Part shown: positions 22,918 to 23,245 of the stretch, one piece after another
How the letters are laid out: every line of letters begins with the position of its first letter
Numbering within the stretch: the stretch's first letter is position 1
Source: Lachnospiraceae bacterium
GTDB taxonomy: Bacteria; Bacillota; Clostridia; Lachnospirales; Lachnospiraceae
DNA length: 23,245 nucleotides
NCBI GenBank assembly: GCA_017961385.1
Contig: JAGCXJ010000064.1
Span: 1-23,245 of the forward strand
Reading direction: 5' to 3'
Program-made: the position numbers and the translations under genes
The notes under the pieces: model-generated
Told to the model about the DNA's origin: nothing
Seen by the model: the letters and a program-made list of their open reading frames with translations, nothing else
Databases searched by the model: none

Positions 22918-22937
22918 TTTATATTCCTGAATATAAA
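22918..22937 (+). repeat. AT-rich inverted repeat after the aminotransferase
   Basis: TTTATATT (22918-22925) and AATATAAA (22930-22937) can form an 8-pair stem around CCTG. No T tract follows on this strand, so it is at best a weak terminator. A TTTTTTT run (22903-22909) precedes it without its own hairpin. Confidence 0.4.
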
Positions 22938-22964
22938 AGAGATTATCTTTTGTAAGTATTTGCG

Positions 22965-22994
22965 TTGACACGCTTGCATTTATTGCGTTAAACT
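22965..22994 (+). promoter_or_regulatory. Promoter of the Ala/Lys-rich protein gene
   Basis: A perfect -35 TTGACA (22965-22970), 18 bases, then TAAACT (22989-22994; 4 of 6). Start near 23001 gives a leader of about 78 bases, which carries a hairpin. Confidence 0.5.
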
Positions 22995-23021
22995 TTTTTA
23001 CGTAGGTAACTATGAGTTGTA

Positions 23022-23038
23022 GCAGGATCATGTCCTGC
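23022..23038 (+). other. Leader hairpin before the Ala/Lys-rich gene
   Basis: GCAGGA (23022-23027), loop TCATG, TCCTGC (23033-23038): a 6-pair stem in the 5' leader, about 40 bases before the start codon. No T tract follows, so it is a leader structure and not a terminator. Confidence 0.5.
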
Positions 23039-23078
23039 GGGTTAATAGACGATTTGTTTATTGAAGGGAGAAAAGAAA

Positions 23079-23245
23079 ATGCCAATCGCAAAGGTAGCAG
23101 CATCACTTGATGCAGAAAAGAAAGTTGAAGCTAAGGCAGCTGAGGTTAAGGCAGCAGTTGCAGAGAAGAAGGAAGAAGTTAAGAAGGTAGCAGCACCCGC
23201 AAAGAAGACAGCAGCTCCCAAGAAGGCAGCAGCTAAGAAGGTAGC
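23079..23245 (+). CDS. Ala/Lys-rich, histone-H1-like protein (3' end outside window)
   Basis: Only the first 55 residues are visible. After MPIAKVAASLDAEKK comes a repetitive Ala/Lys/Glu/Val/Pro sequence (VEAKAAEVKAAVAEKKEE, then KKVAAPAKKTAAPKKAAAKKV). It begins as an alternating acidic/basic helix-like segment and turns into a basic AAPKK-type tail resembling histone H1. Lachnospiraceae carry a group (DUF6465) with such an N-terminal low-complexity region before a small folded domain; this could be one, but the decisive C-terminus is missing. GAAGGGAG (23063-23070) is the ribosome site. Codon use (GCA, AAG, GTT/GTA) is as biased as in livK, suggesting high expression. Nucleoid binding is inference from composition only. 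Confidence 0.7.
   Translation, partial: MPIAKVAASLDAEKKVEAKAAEVKAAVAEKKEEVKKVAAPAKKTAAPKKAAAKKV

Noticed and set aside
22576..23106. 176-residue open frame on the - strand covering the aminotransferase end and the intergenic region
   Set aside because: Half is antisense to conserved aminotransferase sequence, the rest covers a promoter and leader on the + strand, and no recognisable domain is present.
23012..23110. Small open frame (MSCSRIMSCG...) overlapping the start of the Ala/Lys-rich gene
   Set aside because: Its ribosome site is weak, it contains the hairpin, and it runs out of frame into the main gene; a regulatory upstream frame cannot be excluded but is not supported.

Overview
The window looks like a chromosomal segment from an anaerobic, flagellated Firmicute, most likely a member of the Lachnospiraceae (Butyrivibrio-like). 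This is inferred from the gene families (Mbl/MreB with FlhO/FlhP, RecD2, YvyF, CdaA-CdaR-GlmM, type-2 LeuA, a DUF6020-type membrane protein, LivKHMGF), strong AAGGAGG ribosome sites, and frequent ATA and AGA codons. All supported genes lie on the + strand. No insertion sequence, prophage, CRISPR array, tRNA or rRNA was seen.

Layout. 1-905 is the 3' end of uvrA, closed by a long terminator hairpin. 1108-4100 is a cell shape and flagellar rod unit: mreB/mbl, two flagellar rod genes (FlhO/FlhP type) and a hydrolase-less FlgJ-like rod protein. mreB appears to start at a CTG codon. recD2 (4160-6394) follows a weak hairpin. A second unit (6522-11568) starts with the zinc-ribbon/HTH protein YvyF, continues with two unrecognised membrane proteins, and ends with the classical cdaA-cdaR-glmM set (c-di-AMP synthase, its membrane regulator, and phosphoglucosamine mutase for peptidoglycan precursors). 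HPr (11619-11882) appears to have its own promoter inside the end of glmM and a strong terminator behind it. leuA, rfbD and a large DUF6020-like membrane protein follow, tightly packed.

16223-22902 is a branched-chain amino acid uptake locus. livK has its own leader and a perfect-palindrome terminator. A second consensus-like promoter then drives livH-livM-livG-livF, a cytidylate-kinase-like gene and an overlapping PLP aminotransferase. The window ends inside an Ala/Lys-rich, histone-H1-like reading frame with a well-formed promoter and a leader hairpin.

Main points for a second look: the CTG start of mreB; a flagellar-type protein heading a c-di-AMP operon behind a possible SigD promoter; two unknown membrane proteins next to cdaA, one with a Tyr-cluster tail; the poly-Glu tail of CdaR that doubles as the glmM ribosome site; an HPr promoter hidden in glmM; leuA lacking a visible promoter of its own; and similar leader hairpins on the two genes with the most biased codon use.
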